9,814 nucleotides of DNA, from NCBI GenBank assembly GCA_937900435.1, contig CALCEG010000114.1, forward strand, positions 1 to 9,814. The letters run 5' to 3'. Positions 1 to 5,595 of the stretch are shown in pieces. Each line of letters starts with the position of its first letter. Position 1 is the stretch's first letter. The stretch comes from an uncultured Alphaproteobacteria bacterium. GTDB lineage: Bacteria > Pseudomonadota > Alphaproteobacteria > Rs-D84. The notes beneath the pieces are model-generated. The model saw only the letters and a list, made by a program, of their open reading frames with translations, did not search any database and had not been told where the DNA came from. The translations under genes and the position numbers were made by a program.

Positions 1-612
1 GTCATATCCGTCCAAGCGTTTTTCAAAGAAATCACTCATTTTTTCAAGAGAAGGCTTTTTTTCTTCCATAGATTTATCCTTATTTTCTTCGGCATAACTG
101 GGGCGCAGATACATTGGTGCAACTGGTTCAATGTCACCACTGTCGATTTTTTGTTTAACGATATTGACCCCCAGTTTTAAGTCAGCAGGTTTATGTCCAA
201 CGGTGCGCGTCCATTCCATTTGTTTTGTTTCAATTTCATCAATAGACATTGTTTGTGGCTCTAAACCATTTGCTGCAACAAAGAAATCACCACGACCAGA
301 TTCAATTGCGACAAACGCATCTGGCGTGGCGGCCAAATACAAATCGAATTGACTTATTCCGACCAGCGGAATATTCAGCCCCATCGCAATACCCTTGGCA
401 TATGCGATACCCAGTCGGATACCTGTAAAACTGCCTGGGCCAATAACAACACCAATGGCGGTGATATCAGACCATTTTGCGCCACATTCTGTAATAAATT
501 TTTCACATTCTGTTGGCAACGCAACAGATTGCTTTTCAACAGCAACAGATTTGTATTTATCATCTAATACAAATTCTAAATCTTTACCTGATGTATTTAA
601 TATCAGAATCAT
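1..612 (-). CDS. tsaB: tRNA threonylcarbamoyladenosine biosynthesis protein TsaB, 3' end outside the window
   Basis: TsaB is the non-catalytic ASKHA-fold partner of TsaD; with TsaE and the TsaC product it installs t6A at position 37 of ANN-decoding tRNAs in the cytoplasm. The 204 visible codons start MILILNTS, the usual strand-1 opening, and carry the TsaB hallmark GPGSFTGIRLGIAYAKG at residues 58-74. The family's closing motif MYLRPSYAE is at 167-175. The ATG at 612-610 overlaps the TGA of the upstream gene (ATGA), so the two are translationally coupled. After residue 175, where TsaB proteins normally finish within a few dozen residues, the frame runs on through a charged linker (about 176-191) into MSDFFEKRLDGYD and is still open at base 1. 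That tail could be a lineage-specific extension or the start of a fused domain. The TsaB identity itself is secure. Confidence 0.93.
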   Translation of the reverse strand, partial: MILILNTSGKDLEFVLDDKYKSVAVEKQSVALPTECEKFITECGAKWSDITAIGVVIGPGSFTGIRLGIAYAKGIAMGLNIPLVGISQFDLYLAATPDAFVAIESGRGDFFVAANGLEPQTMSIDEIETKQMEWTRTVGHKPADLKLGVNIVKQKIDSGDIEPVAPMYLRPSYAEENKDKSMEEKKPSLEKMSDFFEKRLDGYD

Positions 613-965
613 TTTTGCCGTCCATTTTGTTTGTTGTATATTTCCAAGAACATATCGAACAATTCTTCTGGGATTGTACCATGGAATGTATATTTTTCCC
701 CAGTTTGTTTATCTGTTATTTTTGCGGTATGATTTTGTGAGACAAATAGTTTTGGCGCATTTGGTATATGTTCTTTTGCGACAAACACATAGTATTTCTT
801 AGACGACATAACAACCCTGTCTAAATATCTTGAATCTTTTAGTGGTTTTGAATCATACGCGACCAAGAATTCATTTTTTCTGGTGTATTCTTTTATGTCG
901 TTGAACAGTTTTATTTGCAAGTCACCATTTCCAATGGTCCATGCATTATCTAAATTTATACTCAT
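609..965 (-). CDS. hypothetical protein, 118 aa, coupled between the Lon-like ATPase and tsaB
   Basis: I do not recognise this protein. It has no signal peptide or membrane segment and looks like a small, soluble, mixed alpha/beta cytoplasmic protein: lysine- and tyrosine-rich, cysteine-free, with a probable C-terminal helix (EELFDMFLEIYNKQNG). Its ATG (965-963) overlaps the TGA of the Lon-like gene. The last sense codons of that gene supply a GGAG Shine-Dalgarno seven bases upstream, so translation is clearly coupled. Its own stop overlaps the tsaB start in the same way. It shows none of the Lon protease-domain signatures (no GPSAG with the catalytic Ser, no Lys motif), so it is not a split-off protease domain. 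The tight coupling makes it a candidate partner or adaptor of the Lon-like ATPase, but this is inference from position only. Confidence 0.8.
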   Translation of the reverse strand: MSINLDNAWTIGNGDLQIKLFNDIKEYTRKNEFLVAYDSKPLKDSRYLDRVVMSSKKYYVFVAKEHIPNAPKLFVSQNHTAKITDKQTGEKYTFHGTIPEELFDMFLEIYNKQNGRQK

Positions 966-2725
966 AATTGTACTCCAAATCCTATTTTCTTGACAAAGCC
1001 TGCAGACTTACGCAATGACAACAGTTCATCTATTTTTTGTGGTGTAAATTCTGTTTTTGTATCTTCGCAGTCATTTTCCAGCAAAGAACGACGTAATATA
1101 GCTGTTATTTCACGTTGCGCTTGACGGACGCCCTGTTCAGAAGTGTAGTTTTGAATAATGTGCCGAATTGCATCATCAGAAATCACGATATCATCAATAT
1201 TCCAACCTGTATTATGTGCAGCACGTTCGATTAAATGTTCGCGTGCGATTTTAATTTTATCGTCTATTGAATATCCCGGGATTTCAATAATTTCCATACG
1301 ATCTTTCAGTGCGTTTGACATATTCAGGCTGTTTGCCGTTGCGATAAACAATACACTAGACAGGTCAAAATCAACTTCCAAATAATGATCGCGGAAAGTC
1401 TTGTTTTGTTCCGGGTCCAGAATTTCCAGCAACGCAGATTCTGGGGCGCCGCGCCAATCGCGCCCCATTTTATCGATTTCATCCAAAACTATAACAGGAT
1501 TATTTGTTTTACAGCGTTTCAGCGCGTCCATAATCCGTCCAGTTTGCGCCCCGATATAAGTCTTTCTGTGTCCGCGAAAATGCGCTTCATCAGAAATTCC
1601 CCCCAACGATATACGTTGATATTTTCGTCCCAACGCATCTGCGATTGATTTACACAACGATGTTTTTCCAACCCCGGGCGCACCAACAAAGCACAAAATA
1701 CTGCCTTGGTTAGATTTAGTTTTTTTCATAACCGCGATATGTTCCAATATTCGTTCTTTGACTGCGTCCATCCCAGAATGTTGTGCGTTCAGTATTTCGC
1801 GTGCCCGGTGTAAATCGATTGGTTCGTTGTCTGACTTACCCCATGGCATTGCCAACAGTTCATCCAAATAGGTCTTCAACAATCCACCTTCATTAGACAT
1901 TGGCGACATAGACCGCATTCTTTTCCATTCAGACATTGCTTTTTCTTTTGCCTCGGCTGGCATATCTGATTTTTGTATTTTTTTGCGAATATTTGCGGTA
2001 TCTATTTCCCCATCGTCATCGCCCATTTCTTTTTGTATGGCGCGCATTTTTTCCTGCAAGATAGCATCACGTCTGCCGTTTTCCATTTGTTGATGAATGC
2101 GTTTATTAATAGACTCTTCGATTTTGACAGATTCCAGTATTAACTTAATTTCCGTCAGCAGCATTGCCAACTTATCATACCAACTGTCCGCAGACAAAAT
2201 TTTTACAGCGACATCTGTACTAATATCTGCGGTTTGTATCACAGAATCAATAAACGCAGGCAATGGATATTCTGCGACAATGGTACGCAATTTTTCAGAC
2301 TTGAACTTACGCGACATTTGCCCCAGCATTTGCATATTATCGGCCAGCATATCGCGCAACATTAATGTCTTTTCGTCTGTCATATCGTCTTTGCACAATA
2401 TTGGCTCTGCGTCAGCAGAAAAGACCCCATCATTTACTTCGATATTTTGCAATTTAACCGCGTGGGTTGTTTTAATTAACAAGTGTATTGCCCCGTTTGG
2501 CATTGTCAACACTTGTATAATATCGCCGATTGTGCCGACTTTATATATATCATCTGCTGTTGTTGGATACGCCCAACTGTGTTGTGGTGCCAAGATAATT
2601 TTTTGATGTCCTGTACCTGTAATTTCTTTGATACAGTTTACAGACATTTGATTATCGATTAACGCAGGAACTGTCATTTCTGGCGAAACGACAAAATCAC
2701 GAAAAGGTAAAATATAATTTTTCAT
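962..2725 (-). CDS. Lon-family AAA+ ATPase lacking the C-terminal protease domain
   Basis: Lon is normally a cytoplasmic ATP-dependent protease of about 780-820 residues: a substrate-binding N domain, a AAA+ ATPase and a Ser-Lys protease domain. This protein has 587 residues. The N domain is present from the first residues (LPFRDFVVSPEMTVP), followed by the helical linker at about 115-290. The AAA+ module is complete: Walker A GAPGVGKT at 348-355, Walker B VIVLDEIDK at 411-419, sensor-1 Asn465, the arginine finger in LKDRMEII (Arg476), and sensor-2 Arg534 in EQGVRQAQREI. The chain ends at ...KKIGFGVQL, about where the protease domain should start; roughly 190 residues with the catalytic Ser and Lys are absent. 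The next gene starts in the stop codon and uses the last codons as its ribosome binding site, so this is a settled gene boundary rather than a fresh frameshift. It should bind and hydrolyse ATP, and could act as an unfoldase or chaperone, or feed a separate peptidase. The ATG start has no Shine-Dalgarno and lies just after a promoter. Confidence 0.95.
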   Translation of the reverse strand: MKNYILPFRDFVVSPEMTVPALIDNQMSVNCIKEITGTGHQKIILAPQHSWAYPTTADDIYKVGTIGDIIQVLTMPNGAIHLLIKTTHAVKLQNIEVNDGVFSADAEPILCKDDMTDEKTLMLRDMLADNMQMLGQMSRKFKSEKLRTIVAEYPLPAFIDSVIQTADISTDVAVKILSADSWYDKLAMLLTEIKLILESVKIEESINKRIHQQMENGRRDAILQEKMRAIQKEMGDDDGEIDTANIRKKIQKSDMPAEAKEKAMSEWKRMRSMSPMSNEGGLLKTYLDELLAMPWGKSDNEPIDLHRAREILNAQHSGMDAVKERILEHIAVMKKTKSNQGSILCFVGAPGVGKTSLCKSIADALGRKYQRISLGGISDEAHFRGHRKTYIGAQTGRIMDALKRCKTNNPVIVLDEIDKMGRDWRGAPESALLEILDPEQNKTFRDHYLEVDFDLSSVLFIATANSLNMSNALKDRMEIIEIPGYSIDDKIKIAREHLIERAAHNTGWNIDDIVISDDAIRHIIQNYTSEQGVRQAQREITAILRRSLLENDCEDTKTEFTPQKIDELLSLRKSAGFVKKIGFGVQL

Positions 2726-2734
2726 AGCGCACTA

Positions 2735-2762
2735 AATATAAAACATTTAAATAAATTTTCAA
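2735..2762 (-). promoter_or_regulatory. promoter of the Lon-like operon, nearly leaderless, heat-shock-like -35
   Basis: On the minus strand TTGAAA (2762-2757), a 16-base spacer and TATATT (2740-2735) fit a housekeeping promoter. Only nine bases separate the -10 box from the ATG at 2725, so transcription would start about 2-4 bases before the start codon. No Shine-Dalgarno is present, which fits leaderless translation. The -35 context CCCCTTGAA also resembles alphaproteobacterial RpoH sites (CTTGAA), which would suit a Lon relative, but the -10 matches only partly. Confidence 0.55.
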
Positions 2763-2779
2763 GGGGTATGAAAAAACTA

Positions 2780-2809
2780 TTGCGTAAGGTGGACAGAATT
2801 TAGTATAAA
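2780..2809 (+). promoter_or_regulatory. promoter of the 617-aa secreted protein gene
   Basis: TTGCGT (2780-2785), an 18-base spacer and TATAAA (2804-2809) lie 38 bases before the ATG at 2848. A Shine-Dalgarno AGAGGGG at 2835-2841 follows. The promoter diverges from that of the Lon-like operon, the two facing apart within a 122-base gap. The -35 match is only fair. Confidence 0.5.
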
Positions 2810-2847
2810 TAAAACGAAAAAGAAATTTTAAACCAGAGGGGTAGGCG

Positions 2848-4701
2848 ATGTTCTTCAATAAAATCAGTATGTTTGTGTTATCTTTAGTTTTGTCCTGCGA
2901 TGCATTAATGGCAGGTCCAGTAATGCGTGCCGGCGCATTACGTTTAAATACCAACTCAACAAGCACACCAAAATCAACCGCCACCACATCCAGTACTGCA
3001 TCTGTTGGGGCGTTAGCGACATACGAACGCGCCAGTCGTTTACGTCCGAATCGTCTCCAAGTTAGTTCTAGCAGTGGCAGTTCCACCGTTAACCAAGAAA
3101 TTTTGAACAAAGTCTATGAAGAAATGTCACGCGTCACAAATGCAGTTGAGCAAGAATTATACATAACCCAAAGAGAAATTGATAAATTAAAAGACGAAAT
3201 TGCAGAAAAGGACGACAAAATTTCAGACTTGGAAGAGGCTCTGGCGGAATACGAAGAAGTAAAAACAACAGTAAAGAATATTCCAAATGTATATTATTCC
3301 AAAAAAGAAGTTGACGCCAAGGGTTATGTAATGCCTAAAACATTAGAAAGCGCAATTACATCAGCCAAGGCAGATGCACGCGAAGCGGCGGTCGAAGAAA
3401 TAAATCGCAAAGGTTTCATAACCGCAGACACCGTTAGCGCAAATATCGCAAACGCCAAGACCGCAGCGATTGCCGATGCAGTTGCGGAAATAGAAAAACG
3501 TAATTTTGCGACCGTATCATCTGTTGACAACAAGATTGCAAATCTTGAGCTGGGGGTTGACGAAACCGCGGTTGCAAACATCGTTGAAAATAAATTGACT
3601 GCCAAAGACTTTGCAACAAATACTGCATTACAGGGCGAACGTACTGCGCGCGAAAATGCGTTAAAAGAATACGCCACAAAAGAAGAAGTTGAAGGGGTTG
3701 ATAACAAGTTCAAGGATATCAGCGAAACTGTTGCTGTAGATTTGGCGAAAAACGATAACTTTAAAGCACAAGTTTTATCAAGCCTTGACACCAGTATCAG
3801 TGAATTGCCAAGCAAGGTTACCGCAGTAGAAAATATATTGACGACAATGAATAATCAACTGTTTGACGATGAACAAAAACCTGTGTTTGTAAAAAAACCT
3901 GAACTGGACACACTTATAACTGTTGATTTAATTGATAGTAAGCTGCCAACAACTGTATGTAAAACAAAAGCTTGTTTAACAGCTACTATCGGTAGTCATT
4001 ATGCAACTGCAGATGATGTTGAAAGTAAGGTTGAATTAAAAGTAAAAAATGAATTGTATGATGGTGGCGATACACAAAAACCAAAGTTTGTAACTGGTAC
4101 AGTATTGCTGGAAAAAACAGACGGTCTGTCGTCACGTATAGATGGCATAACCCCAAGAATAGCAAGCGTAGAATCTGCGGTTAAATCAGAAAATTTAAAA
4201 ACCACAATCAAAAATATGGGCGAATTTGCGCTGTCTTCAGAAGTCGCCAGCGCCAAGGAAGCAGCAATTGAGGCGGCGGCTACTCAGGCTGGCAAATTGT
4301 TTATTAAATCAAGTGATTTAGCCAACAACGCAACAATCGTTAATTTAAATAACAAGTTCGATAATTATGCAACAACAGCTGCTTTGAATAATGTTGATGG
4401 AAAGTTTCAGGACTACACAACAACGGCTAATATGAACAGTGCTATAGCCGGTGCTAAGACATATGCTGACGGCAAAGCTGAAGCAGCCAAGACAGCTGCA
4501 ATCGCTCAAGCCGCCACTGACAGTAACAATGCGATTACGACGGCCAAGACAGAAATAAATAGTACTATAAATACCGTAAAGAATGCAGTAATAGGAATAG
4601 CGGGAAACACCGCGGTTACGTTTGATAATGTTTCTGCGCCAGATTGCACCAGTAGTGGATGCTCTATAAAATTAGAGCACAAGCCAGGTGACGCGATGTA
4701 G
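2848..4701 (+). CDS. secreted coiled-coil, fibre-like repeat protein, 617 aa
   Basis: I cannot assign this to a named family. Residues 1-22 form a Sec signal peptide (hydrophobic MFVLSLVLS core, probable cleavage after ALMA). A Ser/Thr-rich low-complexity stretch follows at 34-80. Residues 82-140 are a strong coiled coil (EQELYITQREIDKLKDEIAE). From about 150 to 590 the chain is built of degenerate helical units rich in Ala, Lys and Glu: KGYVMPKTLESAI at 158-170 and KGFITADTVSANI at 188-200, then units of the YATxxxVxxKF type. A motif of the form LxDxxxQKPxFV occurs twice (338-348 and 403-415). There are two close cysteine pairs, CKTKAC (371-376) and CTSSGC (600-605), apt for disulfides outside the cytoplasm. 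Such repeats recall stalks of trimeric autotransporters or phage tail fibres, but no YadA-type membrane anchor or other sorting signal is present. The start is well supported by AGAGGGG seven bases upstream. A cell-surface or periplasmic structural role is likely; nothing more specific can be said. Confidence 0.88.
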   Translation: MFFNKISMFVLSLVLSCDALMAGPVMRAGALRLNTNSTSTPKSTATTSSTASVGALATYERASRLRPNRLQVSSSSGSSTVNQEILNKVYEEMSRVTNAVEQELYITQREIDKLKDEIAEKDDKISDLEEALAEYEEVKTTVKNIPNVYYSKKEVDAKGYVMPKTLESAITSAKADAREAAVEEINRKGFITADTVSANIANAKTAAIADAVAEIEKRNFATVSSVDNKIANLELGVDETAVANIVENKLTAKDFATNTALQGERTARENALKEYATKEEVEGVDNKFKDISETVAVDLAKNDNFKAQVLSSLDTSISELPSKVTAVENILTTMNNQLFDDEQKPVFVKKPELDTLITVDLIDSKLPTTVCKTKACLTATIGSHYATADDVESKVELKVKNELYDGGDTQKPKFVTGTVLLEKTDGLSSRIDGITPRIASVESAVKSENLKTTIKNMGEFALSSEVASAKEAAIEAAATQAGKLFIKSSDLANNATIVNLNNKFDNYATTAALNNVDGKFQDYTTTANMNSAIAGAKTYADGKAEAAKTAAIAQAATDSNNAITTAKTEINSTINTVKNAVIGIAGNTAVTFDNVSAPDCTSSGCSIKLEHKPGDAM

Positions 4702-4874
4702 TAAAAAAATCCCGCAAAGACTGTTTTTTGCGCAACAAGTTATTTGGAATGTTATGTATACTTATATCAATAATAAACATTGAGGCGTTTATGTATGCAA
4801 AAGTTTGACTAATAGTATCATAAAGATTATGGTAGTTCAAAAGAGTAAAGATACTTTGTGTCTTACATTATACA
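4702..4874. other. intergenic stretch with no supported gene
   Basis: This AT-rich stretch separates the secreted fibre-like protein from the next terminator. It contains a weak hairpin with arms CGCAAA (4713-4718) and TTTGCG (4727-4732). That hairpin is followed by a T tract only when read on the minus strand, so it is a poor terminator for the upstream gene. I see no tRNA, no ORF with a ribosome binding site and no convincing repeat. Confidence 0.5.
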
Positions 4875-4906
4875 AAAAAACACCGCATATTTATACGGTG
4901 TTTTTT
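4875..4906. terminator. bidirectional intrinsic terminator
   Basis: An 11-base perfect stem (AAAAAACACCG with CGGTGTTTTTT) encloses a 10-base loop. Because the stem has an A tract on one side and a T tract on the other, it works in both directions. It can end the fibre-protein transcript on the plus strand and the small membrane protein gene on the minus strand, whose stop codon is 18 bases away. Confidence 0.88.
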
Positions 4907-4924
4907 GTTTGTACAGCTTTTTAT

Positions 4925-5149
4925 TTAACGGCGGCGAAACGCGTTGTGTTGTGCGCTGTTGCTGGAACGTTTTGACAAATAACGTGCCGAAATCAAAACC
5001 AACCATTCCAAAGACAATAATGCCATCGCAATTAATTTGTTTTGCAATCCTGCAACAAAGCCCAATACATAAATAACTTGCGCAACAAAAGATAAATACA
5101 AAACACCAAATACACCTGTAAAGAATACTTTTTTTACTTTTCCAAACAT
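4925..5149 (-). CDS. small hypothetical membrane protein, 74 aa
   Basis: The family is unknown. The protein has two likely transmembrane helices, at about residues 8-30 (VFFTGVFGVLYLSFVAQVIYVL) split by one Gln, and 38-55 (LIAMALLSLEWLVLISA). A basic N terminus (MFGKVKK) and a very basic tail (RYLSKRSSNSAQHNAFRRR) would both lie in the cytoplasm, giving a helical hairpin. AAGGAAC sits about seven bases before the ATG, which supports real translation. The gene starts 38 bases beyond the terminal hairpin of the tmRNA gene, reads the same way and is closed by the terminator at 4875-4906. It may be expressed partly by read-through from the ssrA promoter. No function can be inferred. Confidence 0.75.
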   Translation of the reverse strand: MFGKVKKVFFTGVFGVLYLSFVAQVIYVLGFVAGLQNKLIAMALLSLEWLVLISARYLSKRSSNSAQHNAFRRR

Positions 5150-5187
5150 TTTTCTGTTCCTTTTTATAATTGATATTAATTAATAAA

Positions 5188-5217
5188 TGTCGGGTTTCTG
5201 GTGCCAGGTACCCGACA
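5188..5217 (-). terminator. hairpin closing the ssrA gene (3' structure or weak terminator)
   Basis: Arms TGTCGGGT and ACCCGACA are perfect 8-base complements around a 14-base loop that itself contains CTGG/CCAG. On the minus strand it is followed by TTTATTAATT rather than a clean T run. It may be the final helix of the tmRNA coding piece, a processing signal, or an inefficient terminator that lets transcription continue into the small membrane protein gene. Confidence 0.55.
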
Positions 5218-5276
5218 GACCCCGCAATAACTTAAACGAATCTGGTCAACAATCGCCAACCAAATTCAACGCCACA

Positions 5277-5312
5277 TTAGGCAGCCATTGCAAGGCGAAC
5301 ATTGTCGTTCGC
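5277..5312 (-). other. tmRNA proteolysis-tag reading frame
   Basis: Codons GCG AAC GAC AAT GTT CGC CTT GCA ATG GCT GCC TAA encode ANDNVRLAMAA. The ANDN opening and double-Ala end are typical of alphaproteobacterial tags; the terminal AA is the ClpXP recognition element. The preceding GCT codon may also be read, because the bases before it (A at -4, C at -1) match the resume context of E. coli tmRNA better. Confidence 0.9.
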
Positions 5313-5531
5313 AGCGATTCTATCGCCATTCAGTTTTTAGTTGGTTTTTTATGACACCACGTCAGATTCACCCAATTTGTCTTTCATCATCTGTCGAATC
5401 TATGTCAGCCCCATTTCCAGATATAACCCTAAATCATATCAAAAAATGGTGGAGCTGTGGGGTACCGCCCCCCAGTCCAAAATGACTATTTCACAACGGA
5501 TTCAGAATCATCACTGCATCGCAGCGCACAT

Positions 5532-5560
5532 ATTATACTCTTTTAGACTGGAAATTGCAA
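5532..5560 (-). promoter_or_regulatory. ssrA promoter
   Basis: On the minus strand TTGCAA (5560-5555), a 17-base spacer and a perfect TATAAT (5537-5532) form a strong housekeeping promoter, as expected for an abundant RNA. The predicted start near 5525 lies about 50 bases before the T arm of the acceptor piece. Confidence 0.85.
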
Positions 5561-5576
5561 GTTTTTAAGATATAAT
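5549..5576 (+). promoter_or_regulatory. promoter of the obg operon, overlapping the ssrA promoter
   Basis: TGGAAA (5549-5554), a 16-base spacer and a perfect TATAAT (5571-5576) point rightward. Transcription would start near 5583, leaving a leader of about 13 bases. An ATG at 5575 overlaps the last two bases of this TATAAT and so would not be in the message, which supports the obg start at 5596. The -35 box shares bases with the ssrA -35 region on the other strand. Confidence 0.6.
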
Positions 5577-5595
5577 GAACACAAAGGTATGTAAA

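Larger units (their letters stand above)
5188..5525 (-). ncRNA. ssrA: circularly permuted two-piece tmRNA
   Basis: tmRNA rescues ribosomes stalled on broken mRNAs, acting with SmpB: it enters as an alanyl-tRNA and then encodes a degradation tag. The gene is permuted. The acceptor piece comes first (about 5525-5447) and ends with a T arm (5474-5458), the acceptor strand CAGCTCC (5457-5451) and ACCA. A 34-base linker (5446-5413) follows. The coding piece then starts GGGGCTG (5412-5406), which pairs fully with CAGCTCC and includes the third-pair G-U recognised by alanyl-tRNA synthetase, followed by GATTCGAC as in one-piece tmRNAs. The tag reads ANDNVRLAMAA-stop (5312-5277). If the resume codon is the preceding GCT, which has the conserved A four bases upstream, one more Ala is encoded. 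The T stem is 5 bp, but its loop is GGCGGTA rather than the usual TTCRANY. Both mature 5' and 3' outer ends are estimates. Confidence 0.93.

Noticed and set aside
609..965. Idea that the 118-aa protein is a split-off Lon protease domain
   Set aside because: It is too short and has neither the Ser motif nor the Lys motif of the Lon protease domain.
2697..3110. 137-codon minus-strand frame over the Lon-like promoter and the start of the secreted protein gene
   Set aside because: It covers two promoters and the N-terminal coding region of a well-supported gene on the other strand, without a good ribosome site.
3324..3815. 163-codon minus-strand frame within the secreted protein gene
   Set aside because: It is a low-complexity Ser/Ala/Val product of reading a helical-repeat gene backwards.
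4713..4732. CGCAAA/TTTGCG hairpin after the secreted protein gene
   Set aside because: The stem is short, and a T tract follows only on the minus strand, where no gene ends; the strong terminator at 4875-4906 serves this region better.
4815..4856. Inverted AGTATC/GATACT arms in the intergenic stretch
   Set aside because: Six-base arms about 30 bases apart are expected by chance in AT-rich DNA, and no promoter or terminator uses them.
5288..5568. Two plus-strand open frames between the small membrane protein and obg
   Set aside because: They are antisense to the ssrA gene and have no ribosome binding sites; the conservation in this stretch belongs to the tmRNA.
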